Shown in pieces: positions 53,462 to 63,243 of a stretch of DNA of 64,000 nt. This DNA comes from Parietaria judaica (Eukaryota; Streptophyta; Magnoliopsida; Rosales; Urticaceae). The DNA lies in the NCBI GenBank assembly GCA_954871525.1, contig OX940860.1:24646001-24710000 (forward strand). The letters run 5' to 3'. Position 1 is the stretch's first letter, and every line of letters starts with the position of its first letter. The notes under the pieces were generated by a model that was given only the letters and a program-made list of their open reading frames with translations, was not told the DNA's origin and did no database searches. A program made the translations under genes and the position numbers.

Positions 53462-53604
53462 ATTTTTTTTTTTAACGGGATGGCATTATCGGGCAAGGTT
53501 ACAATGCACTATCGCATTACTAGATATATTCATTGTAAGAATTGAACTCGTGACCTCTTGAATGGAGGTGTAGTGGAGTTACCACTAGTCCAAACTGAGT
53601 TACG
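53462..53604 (-). mobile_element. tRNA-derived SINE
   Basis: The minus strand reads TTTGGACTAGTGGTAACTCC (box A-like) and, 50 bases on, ACGAGTTCAATTCTTAC (box B-like). It ends in a poly(A) tail (T-run 53462-53473 on the plus strand). The layout matches the SINE at 44799-44985, but the sequence differs. Confidence 0.55.
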
Positions 53605-54000
53605 CAGGAGAATTAGGGAGGGATTCGTGTCTACTCTCTCAAATACGGAAGAGCGTCAATTGCTCGACACACAGCTTTGCCTGGAACTTAAAATAGAGCA
53701 AGCTCTTCTGAAAGAAGGCTTTAGTGCCGAGTCCGTTTATTCCGAGCGCGATTTCTGGAGAGAACATGCTTTTTGTCAATCAACCTCAAGTAACTTTATT
53801 GAAGCCAAAATGCTCAACTCTGCCGGGGACTTCCACGAAAAGAAAACGGGCGGCATCGTCGTATGCTCGACATTTGTTGCCCATCGATCAAGTAAGCTTT
53901 CACTTCAACGGAGATAGAAAGTATTTTATCAATTCTCAGCGTGACACACTAGATACAGCTGCTTGGTTCCCAAATAATGGTGTCGTTCATCCATTATTTA
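53590..54000 (+). pseudogene. Coding-like remnant, unrecognised
   Basis: A plus-strand stretch of more balanced composition is open for 119 codons, with a protein-like composition (EERQLLDTQLCLELKIEQAL, then SERDFWREH). From about 53760 another frame becomes more protein-like (ENMLFVNQPQVTLLKPKCST), which suggests one frameshift. I do not recognise the family. No start in good context or splice sites are evident. It may be a fragment of a gene, transposon or organelle ORF. Confidence 0.3.
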
Positions 54001-54637
54001 TTCGTGTTCGGGTTTTTTTGGGCCCAAATTTATTTAAAGTCAATTTAAACTCATTTAAGTCATTTGTAACTGCTTTGTGTCCTGTGTCTGAATTCGAATT
54101 CAAGTTGTCATTTTTTTGTTTTATTTGACGCTTCTAAGATTTTTTATATTTATTTGACTCGCGAAATTACACGTCTCTATTTATTTTTCTCTCAAACCTC
54201 AGTTTATTATCTCTAGAAAATTTCAAAGAGATGAAGATTTAGACAATCGTTTTGGTTTTGAAAAAAAAAATACGCAAAAAATGGCTTGAATATTCGCTCG
54301 AAAGGTTTGACGATTAAAAAAAATCCCTCTAGTTATTTTATGGGATTTCGCAAGTTCAATTAACCAAACCGTTTGGTCTTGTTTTCCGAATCTGTTTTCT
54401 GTATTCTAATTCTGGATTTTAAATACAATGGTAAATATACAAACATATTACAAACAAGTTACCACAAGCTCTTTTTCACTAACGAGTTACGGTAAAAAAA
54501 AATACAAACATCACGAAACAATGCCTTTTTTACTTCTATTTTTCTTATAAATTTGACTATTGCTTACAATTTGAAACAATATACTTTTCAGTTTATCATA
54601 TAACAAAATTGAATTAAAAAAATTTCTTTTATTATAG

Positions 54638-54810
54638 GCGTGGTATCCGGGTACTCCCGACTACTAACCACAGGCCCCGGCATCATCGACCAAGAGACTA
54701 CCCCAATAATAACTTCAATTGTTGCGTCCAAATGAAAATCGAACTGGAAATCTGCAAAATCTCACTTCGCCTTTGGCAAAAGACCAATCCCTTAGGTTGA
54801 CTTTAAATTA
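54638..54810 (-). mobile_element. Possible SINE
   Basis: The minus strand begins CAACCTAAGGGATTGGTCTT, carries CAGTTCGATTTTC (box B-like), and ends CGGGTACCC-like then ATACCACGCC and an A-rich tail. The box A is weak, so the assignment is tentative. Confidence 0.35.
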
Positions 54811-55036
54811 AGTAATTAACCTCCTCGAATCTAAAACCCATCAGGAAAAAGGTAGAAACAAACCAACTTTGCTAGTTCAAAAATAGCGCATTTGATTACA
54901 TTTTCTAGTGTTGGTTCAGCAAATAAAGACAAGCAAATACCTCTTCAGACTACTGCAAAATTTCTCTCTGATGAGAGAGAGTTGACTTCTCTCACTCCTG
55001 TCAACGCATGTATACATGATAAAGTAGTTGACTTCT

Positions 55037-57732
55037 CTAGGAGACCTTCTTGTTTAGGTTGCTCAAGCCACTTCCCAAACACGTAAGTACAACAGTTCCA
55101 GAAGATGGATCTGGCTTTATGGAGAAACTAACTGCCAGAAACTCCCGGATATTTCTGAGCGTTTCCATGCCGTGATGTGAGAGCTTTCCCGTTCGAACCT
55201 TTGAAATATCTCGAGGGCATAATGCGCAGAGAAGAAACAAAAGACCCTGTTGAACACAAAATTGAGAGCAAGTCATGGAAAATTCACCTCATTTGAAGGC
55301 TGCGTCTTCAGTTACGGTTTTATGATAATTTCTACCAAAGAACCAAATGTACCGAAGACTTAATTTGGCCCTATTTTTGTATTTCTATAAAGTGATGATA
55401 ACACCAAAAAAAGGAAAAACAAAAAACAAATGAAAGTTCAATTTGTATTTCTACTTCACATCATTATAAAAAAATATATATATATTTTAATCTAAATGGT
55501 TTAAATGTATTAAATATTTAGACATGGTCTTCGGTACCGGTTCCAGAAGTCTATACCGACTACCCAAGACCCTATTCTCTTTGATAGCACCGAAGACCCT
55601 GTTCTGCAGCTTTAACCAAACTATTCAGATTTTTAACAGGGTCTTCAGATCTCTCTCTTTTTTATTTATTTTTTTGCATTTGCATTTGCAGATGAGAAAA
55701 CATAGTACATTGATCAGACCTGATGTGTCGAATCTACCACACCGCCCTGAGCAATCTCCGAAAGCAAAGCGGAAGCAATTTTCACACCAACTTCGTCCGC
55801 TGGGGTCACCTTCGTTTCGAGATCATCAAGCTCGTCGGTTTCCTCTTCACGGTTGTAGGAAACAGCTGTATCAGCCGATAGGCAGCACCCAGTTGTAGTT
55901 TCTGCCACAACAGATATTCCGAACCCTGGAGAGCTGTACATAATTCGTGGTTACGTTACTTATTAGCATCCAAAATCTAACAAGGACTCATATTAGTGAA
56001 ATGATTGTATCATACTTTCCAGCATGCAGACCGGACTTGTGATCTGTGGCAATACGAACATCAGGTAGTAATGGATTAAAAAGTCCACGAGCAGCATATA
56101 TCATAGAGTTTTCAAACTGGGACGAGACTCTTGTAGAGAAAGTTACGCCCCTGATCCTCTTCACCAGACCTTCATCGGTCCACGAGATTGCCTAGATAGC
56201 AAAATATAAAGATTCATAAGAAAATAATACGGTGATGACATATCACGGATCACAAATCAGTCTCTCACACGCTTCCCATTTGACCGAAAACCTCCCATTT
56301 TGGTGGTTCCGACGAGTCTTACTCACTCCACAAGAAGTGCAATACTATAATTTTTTGCTTTTTTTTTTTTTAATGTAGCCCGTTTCGTGAGTTGCCCACA
56401 CTAGACTAAGAAATAAATCCCTAAAATAATAAAAAAATAGCAATAGAAATAAGAAACGACGTGATCAAAGTACAAGGTACAAATAAATAAAATATCCCTA
56501 ATTGTTTGGATCCCACGATCCTAACACGATACTCGCCAAAATTAGAAAGCTTGAAGTGAGGAGGTTACATTTAGATTCTGTACTATTGGAACCGAGAGAA
56601 CAACTTCGCCGCCACCATTAGGCGGAGACCCACGCTTCTCGATCTTCAGCTTCAGACCTTCTAAAGGAACTCCGAAGCGCTTCAGAATCGGGAACGCAGT
56701 AGATTGGAAAGTATCAACAGAGGGATCCTTCGGATCATTGGTAATTCCTGAAAAAAAAAAATGCATGGTAATGCGCTCAAAATCAGACTAACTCGTAAAA
56801 AAAGCTCAGCATAAAGGTGAACATGCAATAGAAAAATGCATCAGAGATTGTGAGGCGTCACCAGGGCTAAAGCGCCTGGGACACATGAGGCTTATGCCTC
56901 ACTGTTACATATGATTTTGGTCATGTTTTGCTTATTCTCTAAACTGTTTTGGGCTATTTTTAAATGACTGCTTTGGGATTTCATGAGTTATTCAAAATAT
57001 AGAAAAAGAAAAAAAATATATATATATTTCCAAAATCACATAAAAACCCAAAAACCTTTAATGAATTCTATGATCTTACGACATATTGATGGATTTTACG
57101 TGGAGTTATGCACTGTTTGAGATATAAATCCATTTGATTACTGAGGCTTACGCCCTGGTGCGCCTCGAGGCTTGCGTCTCGCGGTGCTAGCATAGAACTC
57201 CTAAGTTCTCAATTTTTCCTTTCAAAACCGTGCTCGAAACCCCACATAATAGAACCAACAATTCAACAAGCAGTCAATAAGACAGCAAGAATATCAAACC
57301 TTTGAGGCGTATGGTGAGAGGCTTCTTGGCGAACAAGGCAAGCACGAGAAGAGGCTCGAGGAAGTACCCAATGGCGCGGCCGAGCCCACAGTCGTGCTCG
57401 AGATTTCTCCCACCCATCACAATCCCGGGCTTGTACTTCAGCTTCGTCCCTATTCCCACACACCCACAAATCAATCACCACCGAAAATTCTAACAAGCCA
57501 AACAAAGAAACACCCCCATACGCGTACCAGTCTCGTTGATTTCGACGAGGCAGTCGTCGCAGACGAGCTCGACGAGGCGGAGGAACGAGACCTCGTGGGG
57601 CCGCAAGCCCGGCCAGGTCTCGTTGGCGCGAATGTCCTCGATGAGAATCGGCGTGGACGATAGCGTGGCCAGAAGCAGCCGCTGCCGGAAGTTCTTGCTC
57701 CCAGAGAGCTTCTTGTACGCCGTCTTCCCCAT
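55037..57732 (-). CDS. RCL1: RNA 3'-terminal phosphate cyclase-like protein (RCL1)
   Basis: Six exons (minus): 57528-57732, 57300-57449, 56569-56747, 56016-56191, 55720-55933 and 55037-55246, giving 377 aa, the usual length of eukaryotic RCL1. The N-terminus LSGSKNFRQRLLLATLSSTP and IRANETWPGLRPHEVSFLRL, then CGLGRAIGYFLEPLLVLALF, and GSPPNGGGEVVLSVPI match the cyclase-like fold. RCL1 is a nucleolar factor of the small-subunit processome that binds the GTPase BMS1 and is needed for pre-18S rRNA cleavage; it lacks cyclase activity. The C-terminal part is continuous to the stop at 55037. The start is the only Met before the conserved N-terminus. A (TA)n tract lies 28 bases upstream of the ATG, within the probable leader. 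A GC-richer repeat occupies part of intron 2. Confidence 0.95.
56847..57195. mobile_element. Putative MITE with AGGCGY motifs in RCL1 intron
   Basis: The left end GTGAGGCGTCACCAGGGC and the complement of the right part (GAGGCGCACCAGGGCGTAAG) are similar in inverted orientation. Both sides hold AGGCTTAYGCCT and AGCGCCT-type motifs around an AT-rich core. It resembles the motif-cluster MITEs elsewhere in the window. The target duplication was not confirmed. Confidence 0.4.
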
Positions 57733-57756
57733 TACCGACGACCCTCTTTCTCTCTC

Positions 57757-57759
<3 letters not shown>

Positions 57760-57792
<33 letters not shown>
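57760..57792. repeat. (TA)16 microsatellite in the RCL1 leader
   Basis: TA run of 33 bp beginning 28 bases upstream of the RCL1 start codon, after a CT run. If transcribed it would lie in the 5' untranslated region. Confidence 0.9.
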
Positions 57793-57794
<2 letters not shown>

Positions 57795-58931
57795 AATCAA
57801 AACCAAAGGGATTAAGTCTAGAAAACGATACCCAAGTCCCAAAGTATACAAACAAACAACACCCTTCGACGAATTTGAAAGAAAAACTGAAGAACCGTGT
57901 GTGGAGGAAGACTGAGAAGCGAGCTCTGAGCAGTTGCGAGAGACAGAACACAGCGACGGAGAAGGCTGAGCTCTGAGCGATGGTGGAGGCGGCAGAGGGA
58001 GAAAGAAAATTGGGGAATTTGTGGGCTCGGGCTTCAGAATTTTGGGCCTCTCGTGGAAATACGAAATTGTTATTGTTTTAATATTTGCGGTATAAGTAGT
58101 TGAAAGTAACTGCATATAATTATCGTTCTTATTCTTAGTGCAAAATTCTCAAAAAGAAAGGCAATTGGGGAAGCAAAACTTGAAGAAGACAGAAATATTA
58201 ATCATAAATTCTCAAATTAATCAATCTCATAAGTTTTATAATTTTGAAAATGACCTTTTTATTTATCTTCAATTTTAAATAAAAATTATTTCTAGAATTA
58301 TGAAACTTAATGGATTATTCTGAGAACCTATATAAATATATATAAGATTTTTGGAGTCTGAGGGGGTAAAATAGGAAAACAAGTACTGTTGTTAATGTAG
58401 TACACTAGAAATATAGTATTCCGTATTTTTTATTAGAATAATTCGAAACCAAAACATCTGGTTTCGATTTTTATTTTATTTTTTATTTTATTACTACTAT
58501 ATTTTAAATAAAATTTATTTTTAAATCAAGATCGCTGGATCTTACGATCCAACGTCCAAAAAGATAATTAAAAAAAAAAACTAGAACTATAACTTCTGGT
58601 TCTAGTAAAAATCCTCAATCTAGATCAATGGATCTTAATTTTTAAAATTACCAAAAGTTAGAGTAATCCTCAATCTAGATCTATGGATCTGAATTTTTAA
58701 AATTACCAAAAATTAGAGTCTGGTATTTTTTTTTTTCAAAATAAAAAAAAAATTAAATACCCAAATACTTAAAAAAAAAATTATCCGTATTTACAACATT
58801 GGAAGCAAGATAGTGAGGAATCATATTTTTTTAGATTTTGTATTTTTTTATAAAAAGTTATTCTAACACTTTCTTTTTACTGAACTGATATTGTTGGACA
58901 AAATTACAGGTGCATCATAAGATATATTCGG
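57793..58931. other. RCL1 upstream region and intergenic DNA
   Basis: 57793-58090 is the probable leader and promoter of RCL1, with CT-rich text on the minus strand. Beyond it the DNA is AT-rich, with a tandem duplication at 58611-58719 and no gene. Confidence 0.5.
58611..58719. repeat. Tandem duplication, 55-bp unit
   Basis: Units 58611-58665 and 58666-58719 both begin ATCCTCAATCTAGATC and differ at about three positions. Confidence 0.85.
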
Positions 58932-59195
58932 TAGAGCTGCAAGTCGCGATGCGTGAGGCGTGTTCGCGATGCGGGAAGGGACGTCGCGATTAATCGCGAC
59001 TAGCTGGCGGGAATCGCGACTCATCGCGATGCGGAGCAACAGTGCGAGGGAATTGGTCTCGTCCAATGAGAGCGCGCCACCGAGGCATCGCGACTCATCG
59101 CGACCTCCCCCCACCGCGACTCGTCGCGACTTCTACAGTGACGATTTTTGGCGATTAAGTCGCGACTCGTCGCGACACCGCGAGTTGCAGCTCTA
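58932..59195. mobile_element. hAT-type MITE with TCGCGA motif clusters, copy 2
   Basis: The left end TAGAGCTGCAAGTCGCG and the right end CGCGAGTTGCAGCTCTA are inverted repeats with one internal difference. They are flanked by a perfect 8-bp duplication ATATTCGG (58924-58931 and 59196-59203). The interior is densely packed with TCGCGA, many within ATCGCGACT or CTCGTCGCGAC. It belongs to the same family as 25999-26327 but lacks the central CT-repeat block. Confidence 0.92.
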
Positions 59196-60104
59196 ATATT
59201 CGGAATACCTTGCACTGTTAACTGCAATTACTTTTTTCTAAATTATGAGGCTAGGCATGGCACTTTCAGCACTAGTATTTTTCCACTTTAATTTACAATA
59301 GGAAACATGGTTCGTAAATATTTTTTTATCATGTAGTAAAAAAAGAAGTTTTTTTTTTTTTTGTTCCCTACCACCACAAAGCTGGAATGTTTGACTGAAA
59401 TCCATAAGAGAAGAAGTCATTAATTCATCCGAAAATAAATAGAGACTAGTTGTAGCAGTAGTAATTGCATGGTCAACGGTCAGCAACTACTTGCACACAA
59501 ACTGGTTTGATTTTAATTTATTATTCTGAATCATGGAATGCCTGCTATGATACTCATTTATACTATATACTATATATATATATATATTCTATATAAAATG
59601 TCAATTTTGGTTTTACGTGCATATATTTAGTCTATAAGAATAGGCGCCTTACGAATTTATGTAAATTTAAATAGAGAGATGGATTATTGACTTTTTGAGT
59701 ACCCATACGATTTACTAAAGAAAAAAAAAACTTTTCAGAGCTTGCAACGTAATATAATTTAGAGGGAAATGCTGTGGCTCGAGGTTTAAAAAAAATGCTA
59801 ATTTCTAATTATGGTAACTCTAACCACCAACAAATTGAAATGTGGACTAATATGTCTTTCCAATTAACTCACATTAATTTTAATTTCGTTTTTTTAATTA
59901 AAATTAAAAAACAAAATTTTTCCTTAAATATAGCAAACTAAATAAATTAAAATAAATCTTTCTTATTTTAACATTAAACAAATATTACTCGAATTATTCT
60001 TCCCTATTTTAACGTTTGTAACAAATCTTATTTTTTATTTTTTGACCCCTATTAATCAGTATTTTAAAAATAAAATTTCAAATTATTTCTCTGCATTTAA
60101 CGAA

Positions 60105-60520
60105 TCTGTAATTATATTTACGTAACTATATTTACGATTCTATATTTACGATTCTTTATTTACAGTAAATAAATTTACGAAATTTCAATAAAACTGTAGT
60201 TATAAAACTGTAAATATATTTACGAAATTTCAATGTAACAATGAAACTGTATAAAATATTTACAAAGTTAATTTTGTAACTACAGCTACGAATCCGTAAC
60301 TATAAATACAAAATTTTAATTACAAATATGAAACTGTAAAACCATTTACAAAAATCATTAACTGTATAAAACTGTATAACCATTTACAAAAATCATTTAC
60401 AAAACTGTATAAACATTACCGTAAACAGATTTACATTCGTAAACATCTACAAAACTTGGTAAAACTATTTACAAAAAATATTACCAATCCAAAATCGTGT
60501 AAACCCATTTACAAAAATAA
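60105..60520. repeat. Degenerate minisatellite-like block (ATTTACRA / AAACTGTA words)
   Basis: More than fifteen copies of ATTTACGA-, ATTTACAAA- and AAACTGTA-type words occur with irregular spacing. On the minus strand it would lie just downstream of a good splice donor (CAAACACG then GTAAGATT, near 60531). Confidence 0.6.
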
Positions 60521-60529
60521 AAAATCTTA

Positions 60530-60797
60530 CCGTGTTTGATCCGGCGAGCGAGAGACGGCGAACAAAAGGAGAATGACGGAGGGCGACCGCGACGGAGGAA
60601 GGAGGCGCGATGGGGGGCGACCGCGACGGGGGCCACGGTCGCCTCCTCGGCAGCCGCGCTGACGGTCGCCAAAGCCACGCCCGAAGTCGCCGAGCACGCC
60701 CGAATCCGGCGATGGTGGTCAATCCGGAGAGAGAGAGGCATGAACGTGTGAGAAGGGGAGGGAAGGGGAGAGAGAGATCTATTAATTTTTGGGTCAA
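60530..60797 (-). other. GC-rich exon-like island, unidentified
   Basis: The segment is open on both strands. The minus-strand frame is Ala/Arg/Ser-rich (MPLSLRIDHHRRIRACSATS near its start) and reaches a splice donor consensus, ACACG then GTAAGATT. Composition alone may explain the long frames. It could be a first exon of an unidentified gene, a captured fragment inside a transposon, or non-coding. No family is recognised. Confidence 0.3.
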
Positions 60798-61075
60798 AAT
60801 AACAAAATTAAATGATAACCTAATTAATAGGGGAAGTTTTCAACCAAAATTTTAGGATAATTAATTTAATTTCGAAAATTAAATATATAATAAATAATAA
60901 ATACGAAAATAAATAAATATAATTAATATCAGGGTTAATATGGTCCAAAATATTTTTAAAATGGGCATAAATGAATTGTTTGAAAGTATGGGCAATTCCC
61001 TTAAACCTTAGGTGGTTTTTGGGCATTTCATGAGTTTTTCTTATAATTTAATCGTATGAATAGTCAAATTTAAAA

Positions 61076-61077
<2 letters not shown>

Positions 61078-61112
<35 letters not shown>
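61078..61112. repeat. (TA)17 microsatellite
   Basis: Uninterrupted TA run of about 35 bp. Confidence 0.92.
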
Positions 61113-61113
<1 letters not shown>

Positions 61114-61579
61114 CTATAATGTCATCGACTCATAATTCAAAGTGTCCACCGGATCTAGCTGCGTGCGCCACATGATCCAGATTCGGGGCCGCGGTAGTAA
61201 CATAAATATCTTGAATTGTTATATAAAAAAAAAACAATAATGAGACTCTAATTTTTTTTAAAGGACATAATAATAATATCATGCTATATATAATAATATG
61301 ATATTAAACTATTATATTATTTAATAAAAACAGTTTTCGGAACTAGCAGCAACGAAACAGGTTTTGGTAAATAAAACTAATCTAGAACTGTTTCAAAGTG
61401 GAAAGTCGAAACTAAAACTAGACTCTAGCATAATATTATAAGAATGAAAAGTCTTTAGATGTTTTGGTCCCATCGGCCAACTCTTACTATAAATAAGAAT
61501 AAGCCTTTTTTCAATAATCCCACCTGGTTAATTATGGCCGCCACTGATAGCTCAATGAACAGCTGACGCGTGGCATGAG

Positions 61580-61738
61580 TTGACTTTTAGTTGGAAGTTC
61601 AAACGTGAATTCTCATGCCTTTCTGATCGTGTATAACGTGGTTGACCAACATATCACATCACTCTGAACTTTTATACTTAGACTGGAAAAACAAGCAAAA
61701 TCGGAAGTAAATTGGCCTTTTGAATAAAAAAAAGTCAA
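61580..61738 (+). promoter_or_regulatory. W-box cluster upstream of the U-box ligase gene
   Basis: Three TTGAC(C/T) cores lie within 260 bases before the start codon: TTGACT at 61580-61585, TTGACC at 61642-61647, and AGTCAA (TTGACT on the minus strand) at 61733-61738. W-boxes bind WRKY factors, and genes of the PUB22/23 group are known to be rapidly induced by elicitors, so pathogen or stress induction is a reasonable inference. Confidence 0.55.
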
Positions 61739-61835
61739 ACCATAGGTTTGAAGTACCCTATTAATATATACATAGTACATATGATATACATATATAAACT
61801 CATCAACGTATCTTTAGTTTCTTGTATTTTCATCA

Positions 61836-63077
61836 ATGGATTACGAGTTATTAGAAGTTCCGATGTACTTCACATGTCCAATATCGCTTCAAATAATGAG
61901 AGATCCGGTAACGGCCATAACCGGCATAACTTATGAACGAGAGAGCATAGAGAGCTGGCTTCGTGTTGAAAACGACGACAAAGTGACGACTTGTCCCGTC
62001 ACGAATCAACTGCTGCCGAGAGACTCTGACCTCACGCCCAACCACACTCTCCGTCGTTTGATCCAGGCATGGTGCATCACTAAAGGCGTCGATCGGATCC
62101 CGACGCCGAAGCCTTTGCTCGACCGCCGCCATGTATTAAAGCTTGTCCGAGACCTTAGGCAGGATGGGGTCGCTACGCTGAAGAAAATGGAGGCACTAGT
62201 GACGGATAGCGACCGGAACCGGAAGTGCATGGCCGAGGCGGGCGTGTTCAAAGCAATGACGTTGTTCGTCACCAAATGCTCTGAGGATGGGACGATCTCT
62301 GGCGTCGAAGAGGCCCTGAGGATATTCCGTCACATATGGGAAGTCAGCGATGGTAATAAGAGGGTTTCGGTCGACGAGAGCGGCGAGTTTCTCGACTCAC
62401 TCTCGTGGATTCTAGGGCTTAAGGAGGTTGAAAAGTGCCTTGGCGTCAAATCGGAAGCTTTGAGAGTACTAAATCTTGTCATCAGAGCCGCTGACTCACG
62501 GAAGCTCGAGCGGCTTCGGCTCGAGCTCTTTGCCAACGTGACATCCGCACTGCGTGAGATGAGAGAGAATCATTCTCCATTTTTGTCTCAGTCGGTGAAA
62601 GCGGCTCTGGGAACTCTAATCGAGGCGTACCCGTGGGGGCGGAACCGGCAGAAGATCGTTGAGGCCGGGGCAGTTTTCGAGATTGTGGAGCTAGAGCTGG
62701 GAAGTCCGGACCGACGCGTGACAGAGCTGGGGTTTTCCCTACTTGCTGGGCTGTGCTCGTGCGCTGAGGGGCGGGCACGGCTGGTGGGCCACGCGGGCGG
62801 GATCGCAGTGGTAACGAAGCGGGTGCTTAGGGTTTCGGCAGCTACGGACGAGCACGCGATGCAGGTGCTGTCGGTGGTGGCGAGGTACTCGGCGAAGGGC
62901 GAGGTGCTGGCGGAGATGCTGGCGGTGGGGGCGGTGGCGAAGCTGTGCATGGTGATGCAGGCCGACTGCGACACTCATCTGAAAGAGAAGGCCAGAGGAA
63001 TCCTCAAACTGCACTCCAAGGTTTGGAGTGATTCGCCTTGTGTTGATCATTATCTGTTGTCCAGACACCCTCGCTAA
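61836..63077 (+). CDS. Plant U-box E3 ubiquitin ligase, PUB22/23 group
   Basis: The gene is intronless, 413 aa; Arabidopsis PUB23 is about the same length. The U-box is at about residues 7-82 (FTCPISLQIMRDPVT, GITYERESIESWL, CPVTNQLL, TPNHTLRRLIQAWC) and recruits the E2 enzyme without zinc. It is followed by GVDRIPTPKP, typical of this class, and then by ARM-like helical repeats (about 105-400; for example KMEALVTDSDRNRKCMAEAG and SVKAALGTLIEAYPWGRNRQ) that bind substrates. Relatives PUB22, PUB23 and PUB24 dampen immune responses and act in drought responses by ubiquitinating targets such as exocyst or proteasome subunits. Exactly which PUB this corresponds to is uncertain; CMPG1/PUB20-21 is the nearest alternative. 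The coding region is much more GC-rich than its surroundings. The start is the Met directly before ELLEVPMYF. Confidence 0.94.
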   Translation: MDYELLEVPMYFTCPISLQIMRDPVTAITGITYERESIESWLRVENDDKVTTCPVTNQLLPRDSDLTPNHTLRRLIQAWCITKGVDRIPTPKPLLDRRHVLKLVRDLRQDGVATLKKMEALVTDSDRNRKCMAEAGVFKAMTLFVTKCSEDGTISGVEEALRIFRHIWEVSDGNKRVSVDESGEFLDSLSWILGLKEVEKCLGVKSEALRVLNLVIRAADSRKLERLRLELFANVTSALREMRENHSPFLSQSVKAALGTLIEAYPWGRNRQKIVEAGAVFEIVELELGSPDRRVTELGFSLLAGLCSCAEGRARLVGHAGGIAVVTKRVLRVSAATDEHAMQVLSVVARYSAKGEVLAEMLAVGAVAKLCMVMQADCDTHLKEKARGILKLHSKVWSDSPCVDHYLLSRHPR

Positions 63078-63081
63078 CGGA

Positions 63082-63117
<36 letters not shown>

Positions 63118-63195
63118 GATATAAATATCTGTATACAAATATCACTTTGTTTAAAGTTTAATTAAGCACCTATTAGTTATTAGTTATTACACAAA

Positions 63196-63243
<48 letters not shown>

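Larger units (their letters stand above)
53251..55036. other. Intergenic region with SINEs and a gene-like remnant
   Basis: It contains two SINE-like segments (53462-53604 and 54638-54810) and an unrecognised coding-like stretch (53590-54000); the rest is AT-rich. No complete gene is supported. Confidence 0.5.
59204..61570. other. Intergenic; AT-rich repeats and a GC-rich open island
   Basis: 59204-60100 is AT-rich without a gene. 60105-60520 is a degenerate low-complexity block built from ATTTACGA, AAACTGTA and ATTTACAAA words. 60530-60780 is a sharply GC-rich island, listed separately. 61078-61112 is a (TA)n tract. Confidence 0.5.

Noticed and set aside
62006..63068. Several minus-strand frames across the U-box gene
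   Set aside because: The plus-strand 413-aa U-box ligase accounts for this DNA. The others are antisense frames in GC-rich coding sequence.
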